A DNA stretch of 59,732 nucleotides from Acholeplasmatales bacterium (GTDB lineage Bacteria > Bacillota_I > Bacilli_A > Acholeplasmatales > Anaeroplasmataceae): NCBI GenBank assembly GCA_024698125.1, contig JAILRQ010000026.1, forward strand, positions 1-59,732, read 5' to 3'. The notes under the pieces are model-generated. The model saw only the letters and a program-made list of their open reading frames with translations, was not told where the DNA came from and ran no database searches. How positions within the stretch are numbered: position 1 is the first letter of the stretch; the number at the start of each line of letters is the position of its first letter. Shown here one piece after another: positions 29,409 through 42,167 of the stretch. The translations under genes were made by a program, and so were the position numbers.

Positions 29409-29556
29409 TTGAAATTTAGGGCATGAAAATGTATAATCTAGGCAGTGAGAATTTAAGATAGTCCAGAGAGGCTATTAATCGAACCTTATATATAATATAA
29501 TATCGTTCAATTAAGGTACAACTACGGCTCTTTGGAATATCCAGAGAGCTTTTTTT
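29409..29556 (+). promoter_or_regulatory. PyrR-dependent attenuator leader of the pyr operon
   Basis: Promoter TTGAAA-17-TATAAT; PyrR binding loop ATAGTCCAGAGAGGCTAT; terminator GGCTCTTTGGA-ATA-TCCAGAGAGCT-TTTTTT. Confidence 0.92.
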
Positions 29557-30441
29557 ATGGAGGTTTATATGAAAAAAGATTTACTATCATTAAAGCTTTT
29601 AAGCAATGAAGAGATTATTGATATTCTAGAAACTGCAAGAGATTTTAGAGATAACGGTCTAAAGCTTGACCTATCTGATAAGATAATTGCTAACCTTTTC
29701 TTTGAGAATTCAACTAGAACTCAATACTCATTCATGACTGCTGAGGAGAAGCTTAATGCTAAGGTCCTACATTTTAATGCTCAGGGATCTTCAATTAGTA
29801 AAGGTGAGACCTTCTACGATACAGTTAAGGTATTTGAATCATTTGGCTGTGACGCAGTAGTAATTAGATCTAGCCAAAATGAATATTACAATGAGTTAAA
29901 GAACTTAAATTGTGCAATCATCAATGCAGGAGATGGTACAGAAAACCATCCTACACAAAATCTTCTTGACCTACTTACAATCTATGATGAGTTTGGTCAT
30001 TTTGATGGATTAAAGATAATGATAGTAGGAGATATCCTACACTCAAGAGTTGCCCATGGTAGCGTTGAGGTTATGAAGAGACTTGGAATGAAGTGCTTCA
30101 TTTCAGGACCTAAGGAGTTTATGGATGATACAGCAGCATACATTGATTTTGACGAGGGAGTAAAAACAATGGATGTTATTATGATGCTTCGTATTCAAAC
30201 AGAGCGTCACGCTGTTTTAACTACTCTAAGCGATAAAGAGTACAATACTAAATATGGAATGAACGAGGAAAGAGTTGCCAAGATGAAGGATAACGCAATT
30301 ATCATGCACCCAGCACCATTCAATAGAGGTGTAGAGGTTGATAATTACGTTCCTGAATGTCCTAAATCAAGAATATTTAGACAAATGACTAACGGAGTTT
30401 ATGTAAGAATGGCCGTAATCAAGCGTAGTATAGGAGATTAA
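29557..30441 (+). CDS. pyrB: Aspartate carbamoyltransferase catalytic subunit
   Basis: FFENSTRTQYSF, HPTQNLLDLLTI, MLRIQTERH. Confidence 0.97.
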   Translation: MEVYMKKDLLSLKLLSNEEIIDILETARDFRDNGLKLDLSDKIIANLFFENSTRTQYSFMTAEEKLNAKVLHFNAQGSSISKGETFYDTVKVFESFGCDAVVIRSSQNEYYNELKNLNCAIINAGDGTENHPTQNLLDLLTIYDEFGHFDGLKIMIVGDILHSRVAHGSVEVMKRLGMKCFISGPKEFMDDTAAYIDFDEGVKTMDVIMMLRIQTERHAVLTTLSDKEYNTKYGMNEERVAKMKDNAIIMHPAPFNRGVEVDNYVPECPKSRIFRQMTNGVYVRMAVIKRSIGD

Positions 30442-30457
30442 GAAAGGACAGGAACAA

Positions 30458-31720
30458 ATGATAACATTAAAGAACGGAACAGTATTTATTGACAATGAAT
30501 TTAAGAAGGTAGATGTACAAATCGAGGGAGAAAAGATTGTATCTATCGGAGAAAACCTATCTGGAGGACAAGAGATTGACTGCAAAGATAAGCTTATAGC
30601 CCCATCATTTATGGACTCTCATGTACACTGGAGAGAGCCAGGACAGGAGTATAAGGAAACAATTTACACAGGTTCAAGAGCTGCAGCTAAGGGTGGATAT
30701 ACAACAGTATTTTTAATGCCAAATATTACACCAAAGCCTAATACAGTTGAGAATATGAAGTATATCCAAGCCTTACTTGATAAGGATAGCATCATCGATG
30801 CATATCAAACTGGTACAATCACATTTGACCAATCAGGTCTTGGTGATAAGCTAAGTGATATGGAGGAGATTGCTCCATATGTATGTGGATATTCAGATGA
30901 TGGACATGGAGTATATACATCATCTACTATGTATGAGGCTATGAAGAAGGCTGCAAAGCTTAACAAGCCAATGATTTGCCACTGTGAGGATAGAGACCTA
31001 CTTTATGGTGGAGTTATGCATGAGGGAGAAGCTTCAAAGAAGCTTGGACTTCCTGGTATTTTAGGAATAACAGAGACACTTGAAATTGCACGTAATGGAA
31101 TAATTGCAGGAGAGACAGGATGTCATCTTCATGTCTGCCATACATCAATTAAGGGATCTGTTGATATTGTTCGTTACTTTAAGAATCAAGGCTTCCATGT
31201 TACATGTGAGGCAACACCTCATCACCTTGTTTCAATTGATGAGGATTGCGATCCAAATGATGCAAACTGGAAGATGAACCCACCTCTTGAGTCAAGAGAG
31301 GATAGAGATGCCTTAGTACAAGGTTTAATTGATGGTACAGTTGACTGTATCGCAACAGACCATGCACCTCATACACTTGAGGAGAAGGCTAAGGGATGGA
31401 GAAAGTGTCCATTTGGAATTACAGGACATGAAACAGCCTTCCCACTAGTTTATACAGAGCTTGTAAAGACTGGTAAGGTTAAATTATCACTAATATTAAA
31501 TAAGATGAGTCATGATATGGCTAAGACATTCGGTCTTCCAACACATGACATTTATGAAGGTAATGATGCAAACATTACTATAATAGATCTAAATGAGCAC
31601 TATCAAATTGATAGCAGCACATTCGTATCAAAGGGCCAAAATACCCCATATAATGGAAAATGGGTTTATGGAAAGATATTATATACAATAAAGAGAGGAG
31701 AAATAATTTATGGATTATAA
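30458..31720 (+). CDS. pyrC: Dihydroorotase
   Basis: MDSHVHWREPGQEYKE, CATDHAPHT-like IATDHAPHTLEEK. Confidence 0.97.
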   Translation: MITLKNGTVFIDNEFKKVDVQIEGEKIVSIGENLSGGQEIDCKDKLIAPSFMDSHVHWREPGQEYKETIYTGSRAAAKGGYTTVFLMPNITPKPNTVENMKYIQALLDKDSIIDAYQTGTITFDQSGLGDKLSDMEEIAPYVCGYSDDGHGVYTSSTMYEAMKKAAKLNKPMICHCEDRDLLYGGVMHEGEASKKLGLPGILGITETLEIARNGIIAGETGCHLHVCHTSIKGSVDIVRYFKNQGFHVTCEATPHHLVSIDEDCDPNDANWKMNPPLESREDRDALVQGLIDGTVDCIATDHAPHTLEEKAKGWRKCPFGITGHETAFPLVYTELVKTGKVKLSLILNKMSHDMAKTFGLPTHDIYEGNDANITIIDLNEHYQIDSSTFVSKGQNTPYNGKWVYGKILYTIKRGEIIYGL

Positions 31721-32801
31721 TATGAAGCTTGTCCTTAAGGATGGAAGAACCTTCTTAGGACATAGTGAAGCCGCTAATTGTGAAAAGATAGGTGAGCTTG
31801 TATTCAACACATCAATGGTTGGATATCAAGAGATTGCAACTGACCCATCATATACTGATCAAATCGTTGTAATGACTTACCCTCTAATTGGAAACTATGG
31901 AGTTAATGAGGAGGATTCAGAGTCTAGAACTGTCGGATGCAGCGCATTCGTTGTAAAGGAGTATTGTGATGAGCCATCTAACTTCCGTTTCACTAAGACA
32001 TTTAGTGAGCTATTAGTGGATTTCAATACACCAATGATTTCTGGAATTGATACACGTGAGCTAACTCAAATCATTCGTGATGAGGGATCTCAGGTAGCAT
32101 TAATTACATCAATTGATACACCAGAGAAGGAGTGCTTAAAGAAGCTTCGTGAGTGGAAGCCTGCTCATGACCAGGTTGCAAGAGCATCTTCTAAGAAGAA
32201 GTGGGTATCACGTGCTAGAAATCCAAAGTTCAATATTGTGTGCATTGACTTTGGTACAAAGCAAAATATCATTCGTGAGTTCAATAAGAAGAACTGTAAT
32301 GTCTTTGTAGTACCTTATGATACTACTGCAGAGACAATTATGGAGTATGAGCCAGATGGATTATTCCTATCTAATGGTCCAGGAGACCCAACAGATAATC
32401 CTATTGCAATTCAGGTTGTAAAGGATTTAAGAGGAAAGCTTCCAATTTTTGGAATCTGTCTAGGACACCAAATTATTTCTCTTGCTTGTGGAGCCAAGAC
32501 ATACAAGCTTAAGTTTGGACACCGTGGTGCTAACCACGCTATCAAGAATCTATTAACAAATAGATTAGAGATTACATCTCAAAACCACTCATATGCAGTT
32601 GATGATAAGTCAATCGAGGGAACAGACCTTGAGGTAACACATATCAACATGCTTGATAATACAATTGAGGGAGTAAGAATTAAGAAGGATTATCTATTCT
32701 CAGTTCAATATCACCCAGAAGCTGCAGCAGGTCCTGAGGATTCAGAGTACCTATTCGGAGTATTCATCAATAATATGAAGAAGTTTAAGGAGGCCAAGTA
32801 A
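31710..32801 (+). CDS. carA: Carbamoyl-phosphate synthase small subunit
   Basis: LSNGPGDPTDNP, FGICLGHQIISLA, YHPEAAAGPEDS. Confidence 0.98.
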   Translation: MDYNMKLVLKDGRTFLGHSEAANCEKIGELVFNTSMVGYQEIATDPSYTDQIVVMTYPLIGNYGVNEEDSESRTVGCSAFVVKEYCDEPSNFRFTKTFSELLVDFNTPMISGIDTRELTQIIRDEGSQVALITSIDTPEKECLKKLREWKPAHDQVARASSKKKWVSRARNPKFNIVCIDFGTKQNIIREFNKKNCNVFVVPYDTTAETIMEYEPDGLFLSNGPGDPTDNPIAIQVVKDLRGKLPIFGICLGHQIISLACGAKTYKLKFGHRGANHAIKNLLTNRLEITSQNHSYAVDDKSIEGTDLEVTHINMLDNTIEGVRIKKDYLFSVQYHPEAAAGPEDSEYLFGVFINNMKKFKEAK

Positions 32802-32802
32802 T

Positions 32803-35800
32803 ATGCCAAGAAGAACAGATATACATAAGGTAATGGTAATAGGTTCTGGTCCAATCGTTATTGGTCAGGCAGCAGAGTTCGACTACGCTGGAACACAAGC
32901 CTGTCTTTCTTTAAAGGAAGAGGGATATGAGGTAGTACTTGTAAACTCTAACCCAGCTACAATCATGACAGATACTATGATTGCAGATAAGGTTTATATG
33001 GAGCCACTTGATCTTGAGTTCGTAGCTCGTATTATCCGTAAGGAAAGACCAGATGGAATCGTATGTACACTTGGAGGACAAACAGGATTAAACCTAGCTG
33101 TTCAATTAGCTAAGAAGGGAATCCTTGAGGAGTGCCAGGTTGAGGCTTTAGGAACTGACTTCAATGCCATCGAGATGGCTGAGGACCGTGAGCTATTCAA
33201 GGAGCTTTGCCAGAGAATCGGAGAGCCAGTATTACCATCTGATATTGCTACAACTATTGAAGATTCAATTAAGATTGCAAACGAGATTGGATACCCAATC
33301 ATCGTTCGTCCAGCCTTCACACTTGGAGGAACTGGAGGAGGATTCGCTGATAATGATGAGGAGCTATATGAGCTTGCAAAGCATGCCCTAAAGCTTTCAC
33401 CAGTAGGACAAATCCTTGTTGAGAAGTCTATTAAGGGATATAAGGAAATTGAGTACGAGGTAATGCGTGACTATAATGACACAGCTATTACAATTTGTTC
33501 AATGGAAAACATTGACCCAGTAGGAGTACATACTGGAGACTCAATGGTAGTTGCCCCTACACAAACATTAACTAATAAGGAATACCAAATGCTTCGTACA
33601 GCAGCATTACGTATTATTCGTGCACTAGATATTAAGGGAGGATGTAACGTACAATTCGCCCTAGATCCATATTCATTCCAGTACTATGTAATCGAGGTTA
33701 ACCCAAGAGTTTCTCGTTCATCAGCACTAGCATCTAAGGCATCAGGATACCCTATCGCAAGAGTATCTGCAAAGATTGCTGTTGGATTAAATCTAGATGA
33801 AATTCAAATCGCAAACACAAGTGCTGCATTTGAGCCATCACTAGACTACATTGTAGCTAAGGTTGCTCGTTTTCCATTTGATAAGTTTGCATCAGCTTCT
33901 CATGAGCTTTCAACACAAATGAAGGCTACAGGAGAGGTAATGTCAATTGGACGTACATTTGAGGAGTCATTCCTAAAGTCAATTCGTTCACTAGAGGTTG
34001 GAGCTGACCATCCAGAGAAGGCTAAGTTTAAGGATGTTTCAACTGAGGACTTAATGAAGGCTATTAAGACTCCAACAGATGAAAGAATATTTGAGCTATT
34101 TGAGCTTATTAGACGTGATGTACCTCTAAAGAAGATTTACTTTGCAACTATGATTGACGAGTGGTTCTTAGTTAAGTTTAAGAAGATCGTTGATATGGAG
34201 CGTAAGCTAAAGGCTGCAGGTAAGAAGATTGATGATGAGCTATTACTTGACGCTAAGAGAATGGGATTTGCCGATTCTTACCTAGGAAGAATCATGGGAT
34301 TAAAGGATACTGAGGTATTCTTACTTCGTAAGAAGAAGGGTATTATGCCAGTATATAAGATGATTGATACTTGTGCATCAGAGTTTGACGCATATGTTCC
34401 ATATTTCTATTCAACATATGAGCATAAGAACGAGTCAATCGTTTCAAAGAATAAGAAGGTTATCGTATTAGGATCTGGACCTATCCGTATCGGACAAGGA
34501 GTAGAGTTCGATTATTCTACAGTTCATGCTATTTGGGCATTAAAGGAGCTAGGATATGACGCTATCGTTATTAACAATAACCCAGAGACAGTTTCAACTG
34601 ACTACCTAGTATCTGATAAGCTATACTTCGAGCCACTTACAGTAGAGGATGTAATGAACATCATTACTCTTGAAAATCCAGATGGAGTTATTGTAGAGCT
34701 TGGAGGACAAACTGCAATCAACCTAGCTGACAAGCTTGATGAGCTTGGAGTTAAGATGATGGGATCAGACAAGCAAGCTATCGACAATGCTGAAAACCGT
34801 AAGCTATTCGAGGAGCTATTAATTAAGCTTGGAATCCCTCAGCCAAAGGGACTTACAGTTATGGATGAGGAGAATGGAGTAAGAGTAGCTAATGAGCTAG
34901 GATACCCAGTACTTGTTCGTCCATCATTCGTTCTTGGAGGACGTGCAATGCAAATTGTACACTCTGATGAGCAATTACTTGCATATCTTGGAAATGCATT
35001 CCTAGCATCTCCAGGTCAACCAGTACTTATTGATAAGTATATTATGGGACGTGAGTCTGAGGTTGACGCTGTATGTGATGGACATGATGTATTCATCCCA
35101 GGAATTATGCAGCATATTGAGGGAACAGGAGTTCACTCAGGAGATTCAATCTCTGTATATCCATCAATGAACTTTAGCCAAAAGGTTAAGGATACAATTG
35201 TTGACTATACTACAAAGCTTGGATTAAATATTGGAATCGTTGGATTATTCAACGTTCAATTCATCGTTGATAAGGATGATAATGTATCAATTATCGAGGT
35301 TAACCCACGTTCATCTCGTTCAGTACCATTCATCTCTAAGGCTACTAAGTACCATCTAGCATCAATTGCTACTAAGTGTATGGCAGGAATTAGCCTAAGA
35401 GATCAAGGACTTCCTGTAAACTGCCTACCAGAGGCACAAAAGATGTGGTATGTAAAGGCTCCTACATTCTCTAACTCAAAGATTAAGGGTCTTGAAATCC
35501 TACTTTCTCCAGAGATGAAGTCTACAGGAGAGGCAATCGGATATGATGTAGAGCTTACAAAGGCTATCTACAAGGCACTTCGTGCTTCAAATATGAAGGT
35601 TGTAAATTATGGTACAATCCTTGTAACATTATCTAATGAGACAAAGGAGGCTACATTACCACTTATTAAGAGATTCTACGAGCTAGGATTTAATATTGAG
35701 GCTACTTCAGGAACTGCTAAGTTCTTAAAGGAGCATGATATTAAGACTCGTGTAAGAAAGAAGCTATCAGAGGGATCAGAGGAAATCTTAGACTCTCTAC

Positions 35801-35981
35801 GTAAGGGACATATTGCTTACGTTATAAATACATCTGACTTTGAGCCAAACTCAACTAAGGATGGATTTGCAATTAGACGTACTGCATCAGAGAACAATAT
35901 CACAGTATTTACATCTCTTGATACAGTAAGAGCATTACTAGATGTTTTAGAGGATATTACAATAAAGGTTGGTACAATTTA

Positions 35982-35982
<1 letters not shown>
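32803..35982 (+). CDS. carB: Carbamoyl-phosphate synthase large subunit
   Basis: VMVIGSGPIVIGQAAEFDYAGTQACLSLKEEGYEVVLVNSNPATIMTD and duplicated ATP-grasp halves. Confidence 0.99.
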
Positions 35983-37646
<1,664 letters not shown>

Positions 37647-37647
<1 letters not shown>

Positions 37648-38342
37648 TGGAAAGAGACGTAATTATTGCCTGTGACTTCAAGTCAAAGGAAGATTTAATG
37701 ACATTTTTAACACCATTCAAGGGATTAAACCCATATATTAAGATTGGTATGGAGATGTATTATAAGGAAGGACCAAGCCTTGTTAAGGAGCTAAAGAAGG
37801 ATGGATTTAAGATTTTCTTAGACCTAAAGCTTCATGATATCCCTAACACAGTAAAGGCAGCAATGGCAAAGATTGGTGAGCTTGGTGTTGATATCACTAA
37901 CGTACATGCAGAGGGTGGTATTGAAATGATGAAGGCCGCTAAGGAGGGTCTATGCTCTACTGAGGCTGGAAAGAATACAAAGCTTATCGCTGTAACTATT
38001 CTTACATCAATCAATGATGAAATCCTACATAATGAGCTTGGAATCCGTGAGGAGCTTAAGGTTAATGATGTAGTAAGAAAGTATGCCTTAAATGCTAAGG
38101 AGGCTGGACTTGATGGTGTAGTATGCTCTGCACTTGAGGCTCCAATCATTAAGGAAATTGGATTTATGTCAGTAACTCCAGGAATTCGTTTACTTGGAGA
38201 CGATGTAAATGATCAAAAGAGAGTTGCAACACCAACTCTTGCAAAGGAGAATGGATCTACATATATCGTTGTAGGACGTTCAATCACTAAGGCAGTAGAC
38301 CCAGTTGCTGCATACAAGAAGTGCATGGAGGAATTTAGATAA
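37647..38342 (+). CDS. pyrF: Orotidine 5'-phosphate decarboxylase
   Basis: IFLDLKLHDIPNTV, VTPGIRL, YIVVGRSIT. Confidence 0.97.
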
Positions 38343-38989
38343 TGACAGAGAAGGAATTAGCAGTAGAGGTTGCAAAGAACCTACTTAAGATTAAGGCAGT
38401 ATTTTTAAAGCCAAATGACCCATTTACTTGGGCTTCAGGAATTAAGTCACCAATTTATTGTGACAACCGTATGACTCTATCTTACCCAGAGGTAAGAAAG
38501 GTAGTTGAGGACGGTCTTGCACAAACAATTAAGACTTATTATCCAGATGTTGAGGTTATCGAAGGAACTTCAACAGCAGGAATCGCTCACGCAGCTATGG
38601 TAGCTGAGCGTCTTGAGCTTCCTATGGGATATGTAAGAGGTAAGGCTAAGGACCATGGAAGAGGAAACCAAATTGAGGGTGTTTCTCCAAAGGGTAAGAA
38701 GGTTGTTGTAGTTGAGGATTTAATTTCAACTGCAGGATCATCTCTTGAGGTTGTAGATGTATTAAGAGAAGAGGGAGCAATCGTTTTAGGAATCGTTTCA
38801 ATCTTCACTTATGGATTAAAGAAGGGAATCGACAGACTTGCTGAGGCAAACTGTGAGAACCATTCTCTATCTAACTTCGAGACTTTAGTTCATACAGCAG
38901 CACAAGAGAAGTATATCTCTGATGCTGACATCAACAAGGTATTAAAGTTCCAACAAAACCCATCTGATGAGTCTTGGATGAACGCCTAA
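38342..38989 (+). CDS. pyrE: Orotate phosphoribosyltransferase
   Basis: FTWASGIKSPIYCDNR, VVVVEDLISTAGSS. Confidence 0.97.
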   Translation: MTEKELAVEVAKNLLKIKAVFLKPNDPFTWASGIKSPIYCDNRMTLSYPEVRKVVEDGLAQTIKTYYPDVEVIEGTSTAGIAHAAMVAERLELPMGYVRGKAKDHGRGNQIEGVSPKGKKVVVVEDLISTAGSSLEVVDVLREEGAIVLGIVSIFTYGLKKGIDRLAEANCENHSLSNFETLVHTAAQEKYISDADINKVLKFQQNPSDESWMNA

Positions 38990-39031
38990 TAAGGATTTAA
39001 TTAAGAGGTTTACGCCTCTTAATTTTATATT

Positions 39032-39478
39032 ATGAGAATACTTGTAGACGCTGATGCATGTCCTGTAGTAGATATCGCAATATCCCTTGCCAAGGAGTAT
39101 AATAAGGAAATAATACTTTATTATGATGATGCACATCAAACTACAAAGGATTATGCTACAATAAAAATGGTATCACAGGGACCAGATGCCGTAGATTACG
39201 CCCTAATAAATGATCTTAAATTAGGTGATATTGTAATATCTCAGGATTATGGAGTAGCCCAAATGGCCTTAGCCAGAGGGGCATATCCAATAAACCAAAA
39301 TGGTATGATATATAACGATAATAATATCTCATACCTTCTTGAGGTAAGGAGTATTATGGCACATGAAAGAAGATCAAATAAAAAGACTCATCTAAAGGGA
39401 CCTAAGAAAAGAACTAAGGAAAATGATATAGCCTTTTATAATACCCTAAAGAAATTGCTGGAGGAAGCATATGATTAA
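39032..39478 (+). CDS. YaiI/YqxD family (DUF188) protein
   Basis: MRILVDADACPVVDIA, VISQDYGVAQMALARGA. Confidence 0.9.
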   Translation: MRILVDADACPVVDIAISLAKEYNKEIILYYDDAHQTTKDYATIKMVSQGPDAVDYALINDLKLGDIVISQDYGVAQMALARGAYPINQNGMIYNDNNISYLLEVRSIMAHERRSNKKTHLKGPKKRTKENDIAFYNTLKKLLEEAYD

Positions 39479-40301
39479 TGAAATAGCACCTGCTAAATAT
39501 GATAATAGCTTTAAGGATATAGAACCAAGACTTGGTGATATAATCCTATGCTATAAGGATAATAGAATACTTGTAAGAAGAACATATGATCATCTAGAGC
39601 TTCCAGCATTTATAGAAATAGTTGAAGCCCGTCATCTATTTGATATAGATGATAAAAGATTCTTTCATGTAGATTATAATGACTTATATACTCTTGATGA
39701 TTCATATGAGTTTATTGAAACTAGAGCCTTAAGAAATGTAGATGATATTCATGGCCTTAATGATAAGATTATGAGCTATGCGGCAGTATGTGGTCTTCAT
39801 TATAACTATTTTATAACTCACGCTAAATATTGTGGTGTATGTGGTGATAAGATGGTAAGAAGCAGGATAGAGATGGCAAACATCTGTCCTACCTGCTCAA
39901 ATACTAAATACCCAGATATAATGCCTGCAATAGCTGTAGCTATAATAAATGATGATAGAATCCTCCTTACAAAGTATAAGGGAAGATTAAATGTGAATTA
40001 CGCGTTAGTCGCAGGATACTGTGAGGTTGGAGAATCACTTGAGGAATGTGTAAAAAGAGAAGCTAAGGAGGAGACAGGACTAGATTTATATGATATTAAA
40101 TATTATATGTCTCAGCCATGGGGATTCTCTAATACAATGATGATAGGCTTTATAGCTAAATCCTATAATGATAATATAGTATTACAAGAGGATGAGCTAG
40201 GCTTTGCTGGATGGTTTAAAAGAGAGGATGTAGAGGTTTTAGATAATCCAACATCTATGTCTCATAAAATGATTCAGGATTTTAGACTAAAAAAATTTTA
40301 A
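39471..40301 (+). CDS. nudC: NudC-type Nudix hydrolase (NADH pyrophosphatase/deNADding)
   Basis: Zn ribbon CGVCGDK..CPTC, Nudix box GYCEVGESLEECVKREAKEETGL, SQPWGFSNTMM. Confidence 0.85.
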   Translation: MINEIAPAKYDNSFKDIEPRLGDIILCYKDNRILVRRTYDHLELPAFIEIVEARHLFDIDDKRFFHVDYNDLYTLDDSYEFIETRALRNVDDIHGLNDKIMSYAAVCGLHYNYFITHAKYCGVCGDKMVRSRIEMANICPTCSNTKYPDIMPAIAVAIINDDRILLTKYKGRLNVNYALVAGYCEVGESLEECVKREAKEETGLDLYDIKYYMSQPWGFSNTMMIGFIAKSYNDNIVLQEDELGFAGWFKREDVEVLDNPTSMSHKMIQDFRLKKF

Positions 40302-40392
40302 TATAACTTTTAAAAATAATGAAATAATCTTTAAAATGTAAGTAAAAGTATGTTATAATAATATTGTTAGAAACAGGAGGAATTAACACATT

Positions 40393-41193
40393 ATGGAAAT
40401 GAAGGATTTTAGACTTGATGGTAAGATTGCTTTAATCACTGGAGCTTCTTACGGAATTGGATTTGCAATCGCTAAGGGTATGGCTGCTGCAGGAGCAACA
40501 ATCGTATTCAACGATATTAAGCAAGAGCTAGTTGATAAGGGACTTGCTGCTTATGAAGAGGCAGGAATCAAGGCTCATGGTTATGTTTGTGACGTTACAA
40601 ACGAGGCTGCTGTAAATGAGATAGTTGCTAAGATTGAGAAGGAAGTAGGAGTTATCGATATTCTAGTTAACAACGCTGGAATTATCAAGAGAATTCCTAT
40701 GCTTGAGATGACTGCTGATCAATTCAGACAAGTTATCGATGTAGATTTAAATGCACCATTCATCGTATCTAAGGCAGTATTACCTGGTATGATTAAGAAG
40801 GGACATGGAAAGATCATTAACATTTGTTCAATGATGTCTGAGCTTGGACGTGAGACAGTTTCTGCTTACGCTTCAGCTAAGGGAGGATTAAAGATGCTTA
40901 CTCGTAACATTTGTTCTGAGTATGGTGAGATGAATATCCAATGTAACGGAATCGGACCTGGATACATCGCTACTCCTCAAACAGCTCCTCTACGTGAGAG
41001 ACAAGCTGATGGATCTCGTCATCCATTCGATCAATTTATCTGCGCTAAGACTCCAGCTGGACGTTGGTTAGAGGCAGATGAGCTAGCAGGACCAGCAGTA
41101 TTCCTTGCATCTGATGCATCAAATGCTGTAAACGGACATATCTTATATGTTGATGGTGGAATCCTAGCTTATATCGGAAAGCAACCTAAGTAA
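40393..41193 (+). CDS. SDR oxidoreductase, KduD / gluconate 5-dehydrogenase-like
   Basis: GASYGIGFAIAKGMAAAGA, NNAGI, YASAKGG, GIGPGYIATPQTAPLR. Confidence 0.85.
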   Translation: MEMKDFRLDGKIALITGASYGIGFAIAKGMAAAGATIVFNDIKQELVDKGLAAYEEAGIKAHGYVCDVTNEAAVNEIVAKIEKEVGVIDILVNNAGIIKRIPMLEMTADQFRQVIDVDLNAPFIVSKAVLPGMIKKGHGKIINICSMMSELGRETVSAYASAKGGLKMLTRNICSEYGEMNIQCNGIGPGYIATPQTAPLRERQADGSRHPFDQFICAKTPAGRWLEADELAGPAVFLASDASNAVNGHILYVDGGILAYIGKQPK

Positions 41194-41256
41194 TAAAATC
41201 AAAGAAGGTACCTTTTGGTACCTTTTTTCTTTGTAAATCACTTGCAAGCAAATGTA

Positions 41257-41309
41257 TTGACTTATATAATTAAATTAGGTAGAATTATATCTGGTTAGTT
41301 ATAACTAAC
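41257..41309 (+). promoter_or_regulatory. Promoter with perfect 16-bp palindromic operator at +1
   Basis: TTGACT (41257) -17- TAGAAT (41280-41285); GTTAGTTATAACTAAC at 41294-41309. Confidence 0.65.
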
Positions 41310-41329
41310 TTAAATAAGGAGTTGATAGT

Positions 41330-42121
41330 ATGTTACTTGAAATTGTATTTACTTATAAGATAGTTTTAGCACTATTATTACCACTTGCAGGTACAACACT
41401 TGGTAGTGCAATGGTATTTTTATTAAAGAAGGATGTAAATCCAAAGCTTTTAAAGACTTTATTAGGATTTGCATCAGGAGTTATGATTGCGGCATCTATT
41501 TGGTCACTTTTAATACCTGCAATAGAAGCTTATGGTGATGGAGCAAAGAAGTGGGCAGTTCCATCTATTGGATTTGCAATTGGAATAATTTTCCTATTAT
41601 TCCTTGATATGGTAATTCCACATGAGCATATTAATAAGGTAGAGGAAGGTCCTCATAATAATAAGATTACAGAGCAGCTAAAGATGCTTTTGGCAGTAAC
41701 TATTCATAATATCCCAGAGGGACTTGCAGTAGGAGTAGTTATAGCAGGAGTATTTACTAATACTATAACAGATAGTGCGGCCTTAACCCTTTCTATTGGA
41801 ATTGCTATTCAAAACTTCCCAGAGGGAGCAATTATATCAATGCCTTTAAAGGAGACTGGTGTATCAAAGCTTAAGGCTTTCTTCTTTGGATTCCTATCAG
41901 GAGTAGTAGAGCCACTTGCATCAATGCTTGCAATACTACTTACAGCCTTTGTTGATGCAATTCTTCCATATACATTATCATTTGCTGCTGGAGCTATGAT
42001 GTATGTAGTAATAGAAGAGCTTATACCAGAAGCAAATGATGGAGAACACTCAAATCTTCCTACAATCGGATTTGCGATTGGATTTATTATAATGATGATA
42101 CTTGATGTAGCTCTTGGCTAG
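41330..42121 (+). CDS. ZIP-family metal transporter
   Basis: HNIPEGLAVGVVIAG, NFPEGAIISMPL, DMVIPHEH. Confidence 0.92.
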   Translation: MLLEIVFTYKIVLALLLPLAGTTLGSAMVFLLKKDVNPKLLKTLLGFASGVMIAASIWSLLIPAIEAYGDGAKKWAVPSIGFAIGIIFLLFLDMVIPHEHINKVEEGPHNNKITEQLKMLLAVTIHNIPEGLAVGVVIAGVFTNTITDSAALTLSIGIAIQNFPEGAIISMPLKETGVSKLKAFFFGFLSGVVEPLASMLAILLTAFVDAILPYTLSFAAGAMMYVVIEELIPEANDGEHSNLPTIGFAIGFIIMMILDVALG

Positions 42122-42167
42122 GTTATTTTATAATTATATGCTATAATTAATTATAGGAGTTGATATT

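Noticed and set aside
33102-34787. Short ORFs antisense or out-of-frame in carB
   Set aside because: Shadow ORFs of a highly conserved gene.
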